A stretch of DNA of 64,000 nucleotides. Source: Methylibium sp964622685. GTDB lineage: Bacteria > Pseudomonadota > Gammaproteobacteria > Burkholderiales > Burkholderiaceae_C. Location of the stretch: the NCBI GenBank assembly GCA_964622685.1, contig CAZUUU010000001.1, positions 4,631 to 68,630 of the forward strand. Reading direction: 5' to 3'. Below, piece after piece: positions 52,712 through 61,156 of this stretch. The notes beneath the pieces are model-generated. The model saw only the letters and a list, made by a program, of their open reading frames with translations. It was not told where the DNA came from and did no database searches. The first letter of the stretch is position 1. Each line of letters starts with the position of its first letter. The position numbers and the translations under genes were made by a program.

Positions 52712-53392
52712 TTGTTCGGGCGCACGGTCTTCGACCCGGCGGCCCGGCGTCGCTTCCTGCCCTTCGTCGTCTTCGTGCTGCTGCTGGCGCTGCGCGGCCT
52801 GCTCGACGGCGCCGCGCCCGAAGGGCTCGACCTGCGCTGGCTCTACGCGTTGCAGGTCGGGGTGCCGGCCCTGCTGATGGCGATCTGGTGGCGCGACTAC
52901 GTCGAGCTGAGCTCGCTGCCACGCTGGCGCGACGCGCTGCTGGCGGTCGCCGTCGGCCTGGCCGTGTGCTGGCTCTGGGTCCGCTTCGACGAGCCGTGGA
53001 TGCGCCTCGGCGCGCCGGTCGCCGGCTTTCGCCCGATCGGCCCCGACGGCGAGCCGCTGTGGGGGCTGATCGCCCTGCGCTGGCTGGGCACGGCGCTGGT
53101 CGTGCCGCTGCTCGAGGAGCTGTTCTGGCGCAGCTTCCTGATGCGCTGGATCGCCGGGCACGACTTCCTGGCGGTCGATCCGCGGCGCGTCGGCGTGCAG
53201 GCGGTGGGGCTGTCGACGCTCGTCTTCACGCTGGCCCACACGGAGTGGCTGGCCGCCGCCTGCGCCGGTCTCGCCTACGCCTGGCTGTACCGCCGCACCG
53301 GCTCGCTGTGGACCGCGGTGATCGCGCATGCCGTGACCAACGGCGTGCTCGGCCTGTGGATCGTCGTCTACGGCCACTGGATGCTGTGGTGA
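52712..53392 (+). CDS. CAAX-protease-related membrane protein of PEP-CTERM systems
   Basis: This 226-residue membrane protein with about seven hydrophobic segments belongs to the CPBP (CAAX protease/bacteriocin-processing) family, most like the PEP-CTERM/exosortase-associated subgroup. The active-site motif EELFWRSFLMRW has its first Glu at residue 135; further motifs are FTLAHTEWLAAA and VIAHAVTNGVLG. The start is probably TTG at 52712, 8 nt after the LplT-PlsC stop, since no in-frame ATG gives a full-length protein. A PEP-CTERM substrate is encoded at 37108. The pairing with the upstream acyltransferase gene suggests an operon. Confidence 0.78.
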   Translation: MFGRTVFDPAARRRFLPFVVFVLLLALRGLLDGAAPEGLDLRWLYALQVGVPALLMAIWWRDYVELSSLPRWRDALLAVAVGLAVCWLWVRFDEPWMRLGAPVAGFRPIGPDGEPLWGLIALRWLGTALVVPLLEELFWRSFLMRWIAGHDFLAVDPRRVGVQAVGLSTLVFTLAHTEWLAAACAGLAYAWLYRRTGSLWTAVIAHAVTNGVLGLWIVVYGHWMLW

Positions 53393-53418
53393 GCACGCCG
53401 CGCCGTTAGCATCGCGCC

Positions 53419-54039
53419 ATGTACCTGCCGGCCCACTTTCGCGACGACGACCGCGCGACCGCCGAGGGCCTGCTGCGCGCCCATCCGTTCGCGACTCTGG
53501 TGACGGCGCTCGACGGCGCGCCCTTCGCGACCCACCTGCCGCTGCTGCTGGCCGACGACGGGCAGCGGCTGCTCGGCCACTTCGCGCGGCCCAATCCGCA
53601 GGCGCGCTGCATCGGCAGCGGCGAACCGGCGCTGGCGATCTTCCACGGCCCGCACGCCTATGTCTCGCCGCGCTGGTACGACCGCCGGCCCGCCGTGCCG
53701 ACCTGGAACTACGCGGTGGTCCATGTCCGCGGGCGCTTGCTGCCGCTGGCGGACACCGCCGAGTTGCGCGCCGTCCAGGCGCAGCTGGTCGAGACCTTCG
53801 AGCCCGCGCCGCTGCCCGAGGGGGTGATGCCCGAGACGCACGTCGAGCAACTCAGCGCCGGCATCGTCGGCTTCGCGCTCGCGATCGAGCGCATCGACAC
53901 CAAGCTCAAGTTCGGCCAGCACCGTTCGCTGGCCGACCAGCAGGGCGTCGAGGCCGGGCTGCTGGCCACCGCCGGCAGCGACGAGGCGGCGCTGGTCGCG
54001 CTGCAACGCCGGCTCGGCTACCCGAAGGCGCGCGGCTAG
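53419..54039 (+). CDS. FMN-binding negative transcriptional regulator, PaiB family
   Basis: This 206-residue protein belongs to the PaiB family of FMN-binding split barrels: MYLPAHFRDDD at the start, AHPFATLVT, LLGHFARPNPQ, GPHAYVSPRWYDRRPAVPTW and AIERIDTKLKFGQHRS are family hallmarks. In Bacillus PaiB acts in repression of sporulation and protease genes, but elsewhere the role is unclear and an enzymatic or FMN-sensing role is possible. The 3' end overlaps the convergent tgt gene by 4 nt. Confidence 0.92.
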   Translation: MYLPAHFRDDDRATAEGLLRAHPFATLVTALDGAPFATHLPLLLADDGQRLLGHFARPNPQARCIGSGEPALAIFHGPHAYVSPRWYDRRPAVPTWNYAVVHVRGRLLPLADTAELRAVQAQLVETFEPAPLPEGVMPETHVEQLSAGIVGFALAIERIDTKLKFGQHRSLADQQGVEAGLLATAGSDEAALVALQRRLGYPKARG

Positions 54040-55175
54040 ACCCCGCGCGCCCGATCCGCCGCGAACTGCGCGCGCCAGGCCTCGAAGCGGCCGGCGTCCA
54101 GCGCCTCGCGCACCTCGCGCATGAGGTTCAGGTAGTAGTGCAGGTTGTGGATGCTCGCCAGCATCGGGCCGAGCATCTCGCCGCAGCGGTCCAGGTGGTG
54201 CAGGTAGGCGCGGCTGTAGCCGGCGCAGGCCTGGCAGCCGCAGGTCTCGTCGATCGGCCGCTCGTCGCTGCGGTAGCGCGCGTTGCGCAACCGCAGGTCG
54301 CCGTGGCGCGTGAACAGGTGGCCGTTGCGCGCATTGCGCGTCGGCATCACGCAGTCGAACATGTCGACGCCATGGGCCACGCCGTCGACCAGGTCCTCGG
54401 GCGTGCCCACGCCCATCAGGTAGCGCGGCTTGTGGGCCGGCAGGCGCTGCGGCGTGTGCGCGACGATGCGGCGCATCTCGTCCTTCGGCTCGCCGACGCT
54501 GACGCCGCCGACCGCGTAGCCCGGCAGGTCCATCGCCGCCAGCGCCGCGAGCGATTCCTCGCGCAGCGACTCGTACATGCCGCCCTGCACGATGCCGAAC
54601 AGCGCGTTCGGGTTCTCGAGCCGCGCGAACTCGTCGCGGCAGCGCGCGGCCCAGCGCAGGCTCAGTGCCATCGACGCACGGGCCTCGCGCTCGCTGGTCA
54701 GCTGGCCGGCGGTCTCGTAGGGCGTGCACTCGTCGAACTGCATGACGATGTCGCTGTTCAGCACCGTCTGGATCTGCATCGACACCTCGGGCGTCAGCAG
54801 CAGCTTGTCGCCGTTGACGGGTGACGCGAACTTCACGCCCTCCTCGCTGATGCGGCGGCCCTTGCCGTCGCTGCCGCCGAGCGACCAGACCTGGAAGCCG
54901 CCGCTGTCGGTCAGGATGGCCCGCGGCCAGTTCTCGAAGCGGTGCAGGCCGCCGAAGGCGCCCAGCACGTCCAGCCCCGGCCGCAACCACAGGTGGAAGG
55001 TGTTGCCGAGCACGATCTGCGCGCCCATCGCCTCGAGGTCGCGCGGCATCACGCCCTTGACGGTGCCGTAGGTGCCGACCGGCATGAAGACCGGCGTCTC
55101 GACGACGCCGTGGTTCAGCGTCAGGCGGCCGCGGCGCGCCAGGCCCTCGGTGGCCAGCAGATCGAATCGAAGCAT
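54036..55175 (-). CDS. tgt: queuine tRNA-ribosyltransferase (tRNA-guanine transglycosylase)
   Basis: This 379-residue enzyme exchanges guanine-34 for preQ1 in tRNAs with GUN anticodons. It shows ILTDSGGFQVWSLG (base-site Asp), GIVQGGMYESLR, YAVGGVSVGEP, the nucleophile region DMFDCVMPTRNARNG and the zinc site CGCQACAGYSRAYLHH. Length matches the bacterial enzyme. queA, the next step of queuosine synthesis, lies 6 kb away on the same strand with an iron-uptake block between; the two are often adjacent in other proteobacteria. The downstream gene is PaiB-like, not yajC. Confidence 0.97.
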   Translation of the reverse strand: MLRFDLLATEGLARRGRLTLNHGVVETPVFMPVGTYGTVKGVMPRDLEAMGAQIVLGNTFHLWLRPGLDVLGAFGGLHRFENWPRAILTDSGGFQVWSLGGSDGKGRRISEEGVKFASPVNGDKLLLTPEVSMQIQTVLNSDIVMQFDECTPYETAGQLTSEREARASMALSLRWAARCRDEFARLENPNALFGIVQGGMYESLREESLAALAAMDLPGYAVGGVSVGEPKDEMRRIVAHTPQRLPAHKPRYLMGVGTPEDLVDGVAHGVDMFDCVMPTRNARNGHLFTRHGDLRLRNARYRSDERPIDETCGCQACAGYSRAYLHHLDRCGEMLGPMLASIHNLHYYLNLMREVREALDAGRFEAWRAQFAADRARGV

Positions 55176-55239
55176 GGCCGGATTGTCTCAGTGGCTCTGC
55201 AGCGGCCCGTGCGATAGAACTTCGTCGCCGAAACACCAA

Positions 55240-55254
55240 TGCGAATCATTCTTA
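55240..55254 (+). promoter_or_regulatory. Fur box upstream of tonB
   Basis: TGCGAAT-C-ATTCTTA matches the 7-1-7 Fur consensus at 10 of 14 arm positions, in an AT-rich patch typical of Fur sites. A -10-like TACACT follows at 55264-55269, and the tonB ATG is at 55314. The position predicts iron repression of the tonB-exbB-exbD genes. Confidence 0.7.
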
Positions 55255-55313
55255 TTAATCAGTTACACTGTCGCTCCCATCCCGCGCGTCGCCTGCTGCC
55301 GCCTGCCTCGTCC

Positions 55314-56033
55314 ATGTCCGCCGCCTCGTCCAACGCTCCCCGGTCCGCCCTCGTCACTGCGCCGCCGCCATTGCCGGTCGGCCGGTCGGATGGCCTGGGC
55401 CCGGCCGCCCGGCGCGGTGCCGTCGCCGGCGTGGTCGCCGCTCACCTGGTCGGCGCCTGGGGCCTGCTGCAGGTCGAGGCCGTTCGCAACGCGGTCGGCG
55501 AAGTGGCGCCGCTGGTGGTCGACCTGATCGCGCCGCCGGCCCCGCCGGTGCCCCCGGTGCCGCCCCCGCCGCCGCCCGCGCCGCCGCCACTCAAGAAGCC
55601 GCCGCCGGTGGCGCTGGTGACGGCCGCGCCGTCGCCGGCCCCGGTGGTGTTCGAGGCGCCGCCCCCGCCGGTGGAGCCGCCGGCACCGATCGTCGCGATC
55701 GATCCGCCACCCGCTCCGCCGGCGCCGCCGGCCCCGGCCCCGCAGCCCAAGACGGTCGCCATCACCCAGGTCAGCTACCTGACGCCGCCGGTGCTGTCCT
55801 ACCCCGCCACGTCCAAGCGCTTCGGCGAGTCGGGCGACGCCCAGGTCCGCATCCTGGTCGACGCCGAAGGCATGCCGCGCCAGACGCAGCTGATCAAGTC
55901 CACCGGCTTCCAGCGCCTGGACGACTCGGCGCTCGCCACCGTGCGCGCCACCCGCTTCAAGCCCTACACCGAGAACGGCGTGCCGCAGCCGTTCTGGGTG
56001 GTGATGCCCCTGGTCTTCGAACTCCAAAGGTAA
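55314..56033 (+). CDS. tonB: energy transducer TonB
   Basis: This 239-residue protein spans the inner membrane and carries proton-motive energy to outer-membrane receptors. It has an N-terminal helix (AVAGVVAAHLVGAWGLLQVE), a long Pro-rich rod (about 75-150, with many PPAPP repeats) and a C-terminal TonB domain (LTPPVLSYPATSKRFGESGD, then VRILVDAEGMPRQTQLIKST). ATG at 55314 is chosen; the frame is open to an ATG at 55239, but that would put the Fur box inside the coding sequence. exbB and exbD follow closely. Confidence 0.93.
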   Translation: MSAASSNAPRSALVTAPPPLPVGRSDGLGPAARRGAVAGVVAAHLVGAWGLLQVEAVRNAVGEVAPLVVDLIAPPAPPVPPVPPPPPPAPPPLKKPPPVALVTAAPSPAPVVFEAPPPPVEPPAPIVAIDPPPAPPAPPAPAPQPKTVAITQVSYLTPPVLSYPATSKRFGESGDAQVRILVDAEGMPRQTQLIKSTGFQRLDDSALATVRATRFKPYTENGVPQPFWVVMPLVFELQR

Positions 56034-56036
56034 GCC

Positions 56037-56786
56037 ATGTCCGACGTGAACTCCTCGCTGGGCTTCGCCCACTTCATCGCCCAGGCCGACGTGGTCGGCA
56101 AGTCGCTGCTCGCGATCCTGCTGCTGATGTCGCTGATCTCGTGGGTGCTGATCGCCGTCAAGGGCCTGACCCAGGTCGTGCGCAAGCAGCGCAGCGAGAA
56201 GTTCCTCGGCTTCTTCTGGAACGCGCGCTCGCTGGACGAGGTCAGCGCCGAGATCACGACCCACGGCGTGCAGGAGCCCTTCGCGCACCTGACCGCGCAC
56301 GCGATCAACGCCCAGGTCCACCATGCGAAGTACGGCGCCGCCAAGCTGGCCGAGGCGGGCACGGCGCAGGACTTCGTCACGCGCACCATCAAGAAGGTGC
56401 TCGACGAGGAGACCACGCGGCTGGAGAACGGCCTGACCTGGCTGGCCACCATCGGCGCGACCGCGCCCTTCGTCGGCCTGTTCGGCACCGTCTGGGGCGT
56501 CTACCACGCGCTGGTCGCGATCGGCATGAGCGGCAGCGGCACGCTGGACAAGGTCGCCGGCCCGGTCGGTGAGGCGCTGATCATGACCGGCATCGGTCTC
56601 GCGGTCGCGATCCCCGCGGTGATGGCCTACAACGCCTTCACGCGCAGCAACCGCGTGCTGAACGCCAAGCTCGACGCCTTCGCCTTCGAGCTGCTGACCT
56701 TCCTGGCCATGGGCACGCCGCTGGCCGAGGCGGCCAAGGCCGACAACGTGCGTCCGCTGCCTTCGGCCAAGCCGGCGACGGCCTGA
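56037..56786 (+). CDS. exbB: MotA/TolQ/ExbB proton channel family protein
   Basis: This 249-residue inner-membrane protein has the ExbB/TolQ topology of three helices: near 25-45 (LAILLLMSLISWVLIAVKGL), and 140-165 and 185-205 (GLTWLATIGATAPFVGLFGT; GEALIMTGIGLAVAIPAVMA). The conserved channel segments are intact. With ExbD it uses the proton gradient to drive TonB. It starts 3 nt after the tonB stop. Confidence 0.95.
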   Translation: MSDVNSSLGFAHFIAQADVVGKSLLAILLLMSLISWVLIAVKGLTQVVRKQRSEKFLGFFWNARSLDEVSAEITTHGVQEPFAHLTAHAINAQVHHAKYGAAKLAEAGTAQDFVTRTIKKVLDEETTRLENGLTWLATIGATAPFVGLFGTVWGVYHALVAIGMSGSGTLDKVAGPVGEALIMTGIGLAVAIPAVMAYNAFTRSNRVLNAKLDAFAFELLTFLAMGTPLAEAAKADNVRPLPSAKPATA

Positions 56787-56799
56787 GCGGAGCCCGACC

Positions 56800-57216
56800 A
56801 TGGCCTTCGCCAGCTTCGACCGCAAGACCTCGTCCGGCCCGATGGCCGACATCAACATGGTGCCGCTGATCGACGTGATGCTGGTGCTGCTGGTGATCTT
56901 CATCGTCACCGCGCCGCTGCTCACCCACGCGGTCAAGCTCGACCTGCCCAAGGCCAGCAGCCAGGTCAACGAGCTCAAGCCCGACAAGATCGAATTCGCG
57001 ATCGACGCCGCCGGCCTGCGCTACTGGAACGGCGAAACCATCGCGCGCGAAGAGGCGGCGCGCCGCTTCGCCGACGAGGGCAAGCGGCAGCCGCAGCCCG
57101 AGATCCACCTGCGCGCCGACCAGTCGGTGGCCTACCGCTTCGTGGCCGAGACGCTGTCGGATGCGTCGAAGGCCGGCCTGCACAAGATCGGCTTCATCAG
57201 CGAGCCCGCGCCCTGA
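56800..57216 (+). CDS. exbD: biopolymer transporter ExbD
   Basis: This 138-residue protein has one membrane helix with the essential Asp in INMVPLIDVMLVLLVIFIVT, followed by a periplasmic domain ending IGFISEPAP. It completes the TonB energising complex with ExbB. It starts 13 nt after exbB on the same strand. A GC-rich hairpin follows 50 nt after its stop. Confidence 0.95.
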   Translation: MAFASFDRKTSSGPMADINMVPLIDVMLVLLVIFIVTAPLLTHAVKLDLPKASSQVNELKPDKIEFAIDAAGLRYWNGETIAREEAARRFADEGKRQPQPEIHLRADQSVAYRFVAETLSDASKAGLHKIGFISEPAP

Positions 57217-57265
57217 ATCGCTGAACCGACCCCGCTCTCCCCGACCCGCCGGACTTCCCCGCCAG

Positions 57266-57287
57266 CGCTGCGCCCTCGGGCGCAGCG
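57266..57287. other. perfect hairpin between exbD and the receptor gene
   Basis: CGCTGCGCC and GGCGCAGCG pair perfectly around a CTCG tetraloop, in the 155-nt gap between exbD and the receptor. It has no T-tract, so it may be an RNA-stability or partial termination element that lowers receptor-distal readthrough. No second Fur box is evident in this gap. Confidence 0.4.
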
Positions 57288-57371
57288 GCCGCCGCGACAC
57301 GATCGCGACGGCCTTCCCGATGCCAGCCACGGACCGGCCCGCCATTCGAACGACAACCTCCTGGAGCTGGC

Positions 57372-59687
57372 ATGAACCCGACCCCCCCTGCGCCGCAGCG
57401 GCGCTTCACCCTCGCCCCGCTGGGCGCGCTCGCGGCCGGCTTCGGCCTGGCCCAGGCCGCACTGGCCCAGGACACCACGCCGGCGGCGCCGACGCCCGCC
57501 GCGTCGGCGCCGGCCGGCGTCGCACCCGCATCGCCGATGCTGCCCGCCGTCAAGGCCACGGCCGAGATCGAGCGCCAGGGCAAGGATGACTACCAGGTCA
57601 AGCGCACCCGCATCGGCAAGGGTGACCAGGAACTGCGCGACGTGCCGCAGTCGGTGACCGTCGTCACCGAGCGCCTGATGGACGACCGGCACCTCGACAC
57701 GATGAAGGAGGCGCTGCGCAGCACCGCCGGCATCAGCTTCCTCGCGGCTGAAGGCGGCGAGGAAGACATCCGCCTGCGCGGCTTCTCGCTGCAGGCCGCG
57801 GGCGACGTCTTCATCGACGGCATGCGCGACCCGGCCTTCTACGACCGCGACACCTTCTTCCTCGACCGGCTCGAGCTGCTGCGCGGCTCGGCCGGCCTGC
57901 TGTTCGGCCGCGGATCCACCGGCGGCGCGGTGAACCAGGTCACCAAGTCGCCCTACCTGCTGACGCAGCACCAGGTCGACGTGTCCGTGGGCAGCCACGG
58001 CTATGCCCGCGCGGTGGGCGACTTCAATGTCCGCCTCGGCGAGTCGAGCGCGGTGCGCTTCGGCACCATGGTCACGGCCGCCGACAACAACGGCGCCGGC
58101 AGCTCGATCGACAAGCGCGGCGTCGCCGCCGCCTGGCGTACCGGCATCGGCGAGCGCCACGAGTTCGCGGCCACGCTCTACTACCTCGACAACGACAACG
58201 GCATGAACTACGGCATGCCCTGGGCCTACCGGACGACGGCGGAAGCCAGCCTGCCCCAGGGTGTCCGCCCGGCGCCCAGCCAGCTGTTGCCGCTGGACCC
58301 CACCGCCTACTACGGCATGGCCAGCGACCGCAACGCCGGCACCGCCGCCATCCTGTCGCTGTCGCACACCTGGCGCCTGGGGGGTGACGGCGAGATCGTC
58401 ACCAAGCTGCGCAAGGGCGAGTACACGCGCGACCAGCGCGCCGGCACCGTGCGCTTCGCCGGCATGGCGCTGCAACCCGGCGGCGTGCCGGCGAGCCTCG
58501 AGACCTTCGGGCCGAACACCGTGCTCACGCGCGGTCTGCAGCTCAAGATCCAGGACATGGACACGGTGCACGCGCAGAGCGACTACACCGGCTACTTCAA
58601 GTGGTTCGGCATGCAGCACCAGGTGCAGGCCGGCATCGACGTGGCCCAGGAGAAGAAGCAGGTCTACAACGCGCGCAACGCCGCCCAGGGCGGCGTGGTG
58701 CCGGCCAAGCCGACCACCACCGTCGGCACCCCGGACGACGGCGCCTGGATCGACGAGTCCCTGCGCGTGCTGCGCCTGGCCAACCACTACAAGAGTCGCG
58801 CCGGCGGCGTGTACGTGCAGGACATGATCGAGTTCCTGCCGAAGTGGAAGCTGCTCGCCGGCCTGCGCTACGACTACCTGACCGGCGACTACGAGACCAT
58901 CACGATCCCGAACACCGCGCCCGGCCCCGAGACGCTCACCCGCTACCGCATGACCGTCAGCGAGGTGAGCCGGCGCGCGGCGCTGCTGTTCCAGCCGAAC
59001 GACCGCCTGTCCTTCCACCTGTCGGGCGCGACGTCGTTCAATACCTCGGGCGATGCCTACTCGCTGTCGAGCGCCAACGAGAACATCCCGCCGGAGCAGT
59101 CGATCAACGCCGAGCTGGGCGCACGCGTCGAATCGGCCGACCGCAACTTCACCGCTCGCGCGGCGATCTTCCGGACGACCAAGCTGCACGAGCGCAACAC
59201 CGATCCGCTGCTCACCAACGTCGTCACGCTGTCGGGCAAGCGGCACGCGTCCGGACTCGAGCTCGACCTGACCGGCCGCCTCACGCCGAACTGGGAGGTG
59301 TACGGCTCCTACATGTGGATCCCGTCGGCGAGCATCGACGTGGCCGCGAGCCCGGTCGACTCAGAGCGCCAGGGCAGCCGTCCCTCGCTGACGCCGCGCC
59401 ACTCCGGCACGATCTGGAGCACCTACCAGGTGACGCAGGCGCTGCGCGTCGGCGGCGGCCTGAACGCCCGCTCCGGCGTCCAGCCCAACCGCAACCCGGG
59501 CTTCGAGGCACCGCGCTACGTCACCGCCGACCTGATGGCCGAGGTCACGGCCAACGACCAGCTGAGCTTCAAGTTCAACGTCAACAACGTGACGAACAAG
59601 CTCTACGCCGAGTCGCTGTATACGTCGGGCCACTACATCCCGGGGCAAGGACGGATGTTCCTGATGACGGGCATCTTCAGGTTCTGA
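57372..59687 (+). CDS. TonB-dependent siderophore receptor (Fiu-like)
   Basis: This 771-residue outer-membrane receptor is of the catecholate siderophore type, like Fiu. It has a signal peptide of about 35 residues (GALAAGFGLAQAALAQ), an N-terminal plug (DVPQSVTVVTERLMDD, then ALRSTAGISFLAAEGG and LELLRGSAGLLFGRGSTGG) and a 22-strand barrel that ends in the terminal Phe (MTGIFRF), as expected for outer-membrane insertion. It imports ferric catecholates. The PKHD hydroxylase gene after it is a usual partner of Fiu/PiuA receptors, and the block starts with a Fur-controlled tonB operon. Confidence 0.94.
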   Translation: MNPTPPAPQRRFTLAPLGALAAGFGLAQAALAQDTTPAAPTPAASAPAGVAPASPMLPAVKATAEIERQGKDDYQVKRTRIGKGDQELRDVPQSVTVVTERLMDDRHLDTMKEALRSTAGISFLAAEGGEEDIRLRGFSLQAAGDVFIDGMRDPAFYDRDTFFLDRLELLRGSAGLLFGRGSTGGAVNQVTKSPYLLTQHQVDVSVGSHGYARAVGDFNVRLGESSAVRFGTMVTAADNNGAGSSIDKRGVAAAWRTGIGERHEFAATLYYLDNDNGMNYGMPWAYRTTAEASLPQGVRPAPSQLLPLDPTAYYGMASDRNAGTAAILSLSHTWRLGGDGEIVTKLRKGEYTRDQRAGTVRFAGMALQPGGVPASLETFGPNTVLTRGLQLKIQDMDTVHAQSDYTGYFKWFGMQHQVQAGIDVAQEKKQVYNARNAAQGGVVPAKPTTTVGTPDDGAWIDESLRVLRLANHYKSRAGGVYVQDMIEFLPKWKLLAGLRYDYLTGDYETITIPNTAPGPETLTRYRMTVSEVSRRAALLFQPNDRLSFHLSGATSFNTSGDAYSLSSANENIPPEQSINAELGARVESADRNFTARAAIFRTTKLHERNTDPLLTNVVTLSGKRHASGLELDLTGRLTPNWEVYGSYMWIPSASIDVAASPVDSERQGSRPSLTPRHSGTIWSTYQVTQALRVGGGLNARSGVQPNRNPGFEAPRYVTADLMAEVTANDQLSFKFNVNNVTNKLYAESLYTSGHYIPGQGRMFLMTGIFRF

Positions 59688-59710
59688 CCCCGGTCGTAGA
59701 CTCGATCGCC

Positions 59711-60412
59711 ATGCTGCTGCACATCCCCCAGGTCCTGGACGCCGAAGCGCTCGCGAAGGCGCAGGCGCTGCTCGCGAAGGCGCCGTGGGGCGATGGTCGG
59801 GTCACCGCAGGCACGCAGTCGGCGCAGGTGAAGAACAACGAGCAACTTCCCGAGGACGACCCGGTCACGCTGCAGCTGCAGCAGATCGTGATGGACGCGC
59901 TCGCGGCCAACCTCCTGTTCTTCACCGCCGCGCTGCCGAAGAAGATCTTCCCGCCGCTGTTCAACCGCTACGGCGGCGCGACCAATGCCTTCGGCAACCA
60001 CGTCGACAACGCGGTGCGCCTGGCACGCCACGGCGAGATGCGCGGCAAGCGGGTCCGCACCGACATCTCGTGCACGCTGTTCCTGGCCGACCCGGACAGC
60101 TACGACGGCGGCGAGCTCGTGATCGAATCGCCCGAGCCGGCGCTCGACCGCCCGCGCGTCAAGTTGCCGGCCGGCGACCTGGTGCTCTACCCGTCGAGCA
60201 GCGTGCACCGCGTCGAGCCGATCACGCGCGGCGCGCGGCTCGCCTGCTTCTTCTGGATCGAGAGCATGGTGCGGCGCGATGACCAGCGCCGGCTGCTCTA
60301 CGAGCTGGACATGCAGATCCTCGCGCTGCGCGAGGCGCATGGCGACACCGAGACCATCGTCGGCCTGACCGGGACGTATCACAACCTGCTGAGGATGTGG
60401 ACGGACACCTGA
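59711..60412 (+). CDS. Fe(II)/2-oxoglutarate-dependent PKHD-type hydroxylase (YbiX/PiuC)
   Basis: This 233-residue protein is a PKHD-type hydroxylase of the YbiX/PiuC family: MLLHIPQVLDAEALAKAQAL, TQSAQVKNNEQLP, the iron-binding HVD in FGNHVDNAV with the distal His in YPSSSVHRVEPIT, and the 2-oxoglutarate Arg in TRGARLACFFW. Members are iron-regulated and sit beside catecholate receptors; the substrate is unsettled. The ATG lies 23 nt after the receptor stop, so cotranscription is likely. Confidence 0.94.
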   Translation: MLLHIPQVLDAEALAKAQALLAKAPWGDGRVTAGTQSAQVKNNEQLPEDDPVTLQLQQIVMDALAANLLFFTAALPKKIFPPLFNRYGGATNAFGNHVDNAVRLARHGEMRGKRVRTDISCTLFLADPDSYDGGELVIESPEPALDRPRVKLPAGDLVLYPSSSVHRVEPITRGARLACFFWIESMVRRDDQRRLLYELDMQILALREAHGDTETIVGLTGTYHNLLRMWTDT

Positions 60413-60454
60413 GACGCTGCGGATGAAGCCTGCGGCCCGTATCCTCGGGACCTC

Positions 60455-61150
60455 ATGCCGCTGCAACGCCTCTGGGCCCGCCTGACCCGCCAGGCCGTCA
60501 CCGACCGCAGTCTCACCGCGCTGACCCTGCTGCTGCTGGCCGAGGTCGTGCTGGTGCCGGCGCTGGTCGAGCTGGGGATCTTCAACCGCCACGTGGCCGA
60601 CGCCGTGTTCGTCGGCGGCCTGGCGCTCGGCGTGTGGATGCTGGCCGACCACACGCTGCCGGGCCGGCTCTTCATCGTCACCGCCTTCGTCACCGCGGCG
60701 CTGCGCATCGCCAACGTCTGGCTCCCCGACGCCCAGCTGCGTGTCGCCGACGCCGGCTTCGCCGCCGTCAACCTGGGCGTGCTGTGCTGGCTGACGCTGG
60801 CCTACACGCTGGCGGCCGGGCGCATCAACGTGCACCGCGTGCTGGGCGCGGTCGCGGCCTTCCTGCTGATCGGCCTGGCCTTCGCGCAGCTGCACCGGCT
60901 GGTCGCGATGCACTTCGACGGCGCCTACCTGATCCTCGGCCAGCCGGCCACCTATGGCGAGATCGTCACCCGCCTCGCCTACTACTCCTTCGTCACGCTC
61001 ACCTCGCTGGGCTACGGCGACATCACGCCGGTGCACGCCGCCGCGCGCTCGCTGGCGATGCTGGAGGCGCTGATCGGCGTGCTCTACCCGGTGGCGCTGC
61101 TGGGCTGGCTGGTGTCGGTGATGACGCTGCAGCCGCCGCCGAAGTCGTAA
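60455..61150 (+). CDS. potassium channel family protein
   Basis: This 231-residue membrane protein has about six hydrophobic segments and a pore with the selectivity filter in YYSFVTLTSLGYGDITPVHA (TxGYGD type, here SLGYGD), followed by a final helix (LAMLEALIGVLYPVALLGWL). It is a small potassium channel without a cytoplasmic regulatory domain. It follows the hydroxylase gene by 42 nt and ends 6 nt from the convergent queA gene. Any link with iron uptake is only positional. Confidence 0.88.
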   Translation: MPLQRLWARLTRQAVTDRSLTALTLLLLAEVVLVPALVELGIFNRHVADAVFVGGLALGVWMLADHTLPGRLFIVTAFVTAALRIANVWLPDAQLRVADAGFAAVNLGVLCWLTLAYTLAAGRINVHRVLGAVAAFLLIGLAFAQLHRLVAMHFDGAYLILGQPATYGEIVTRLAYYSFVTLTSLGYGDITPVHAAARSLAMLEALIGVLYPVALLGWLVSVMTLQPPPKS

Positions 61151-61156
61151 GCGCGC

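Noticed and set aside
52704..53392. CAAX-protease frame considered as a C-terminal extension of the LplT-PlsC protein after a frameshift
   Set aside because: The acyltransferase ends naturally in a typical C-terminal helix and stop; the following protein is a complete CPBP fold with its own plausible TTG start.
55239..55313. Upstream ATG extension of TonB
   Set aside because: The extension would be encoded by the Fur box and -10 region; TonB proteins normally start shortly before the membrane helix.
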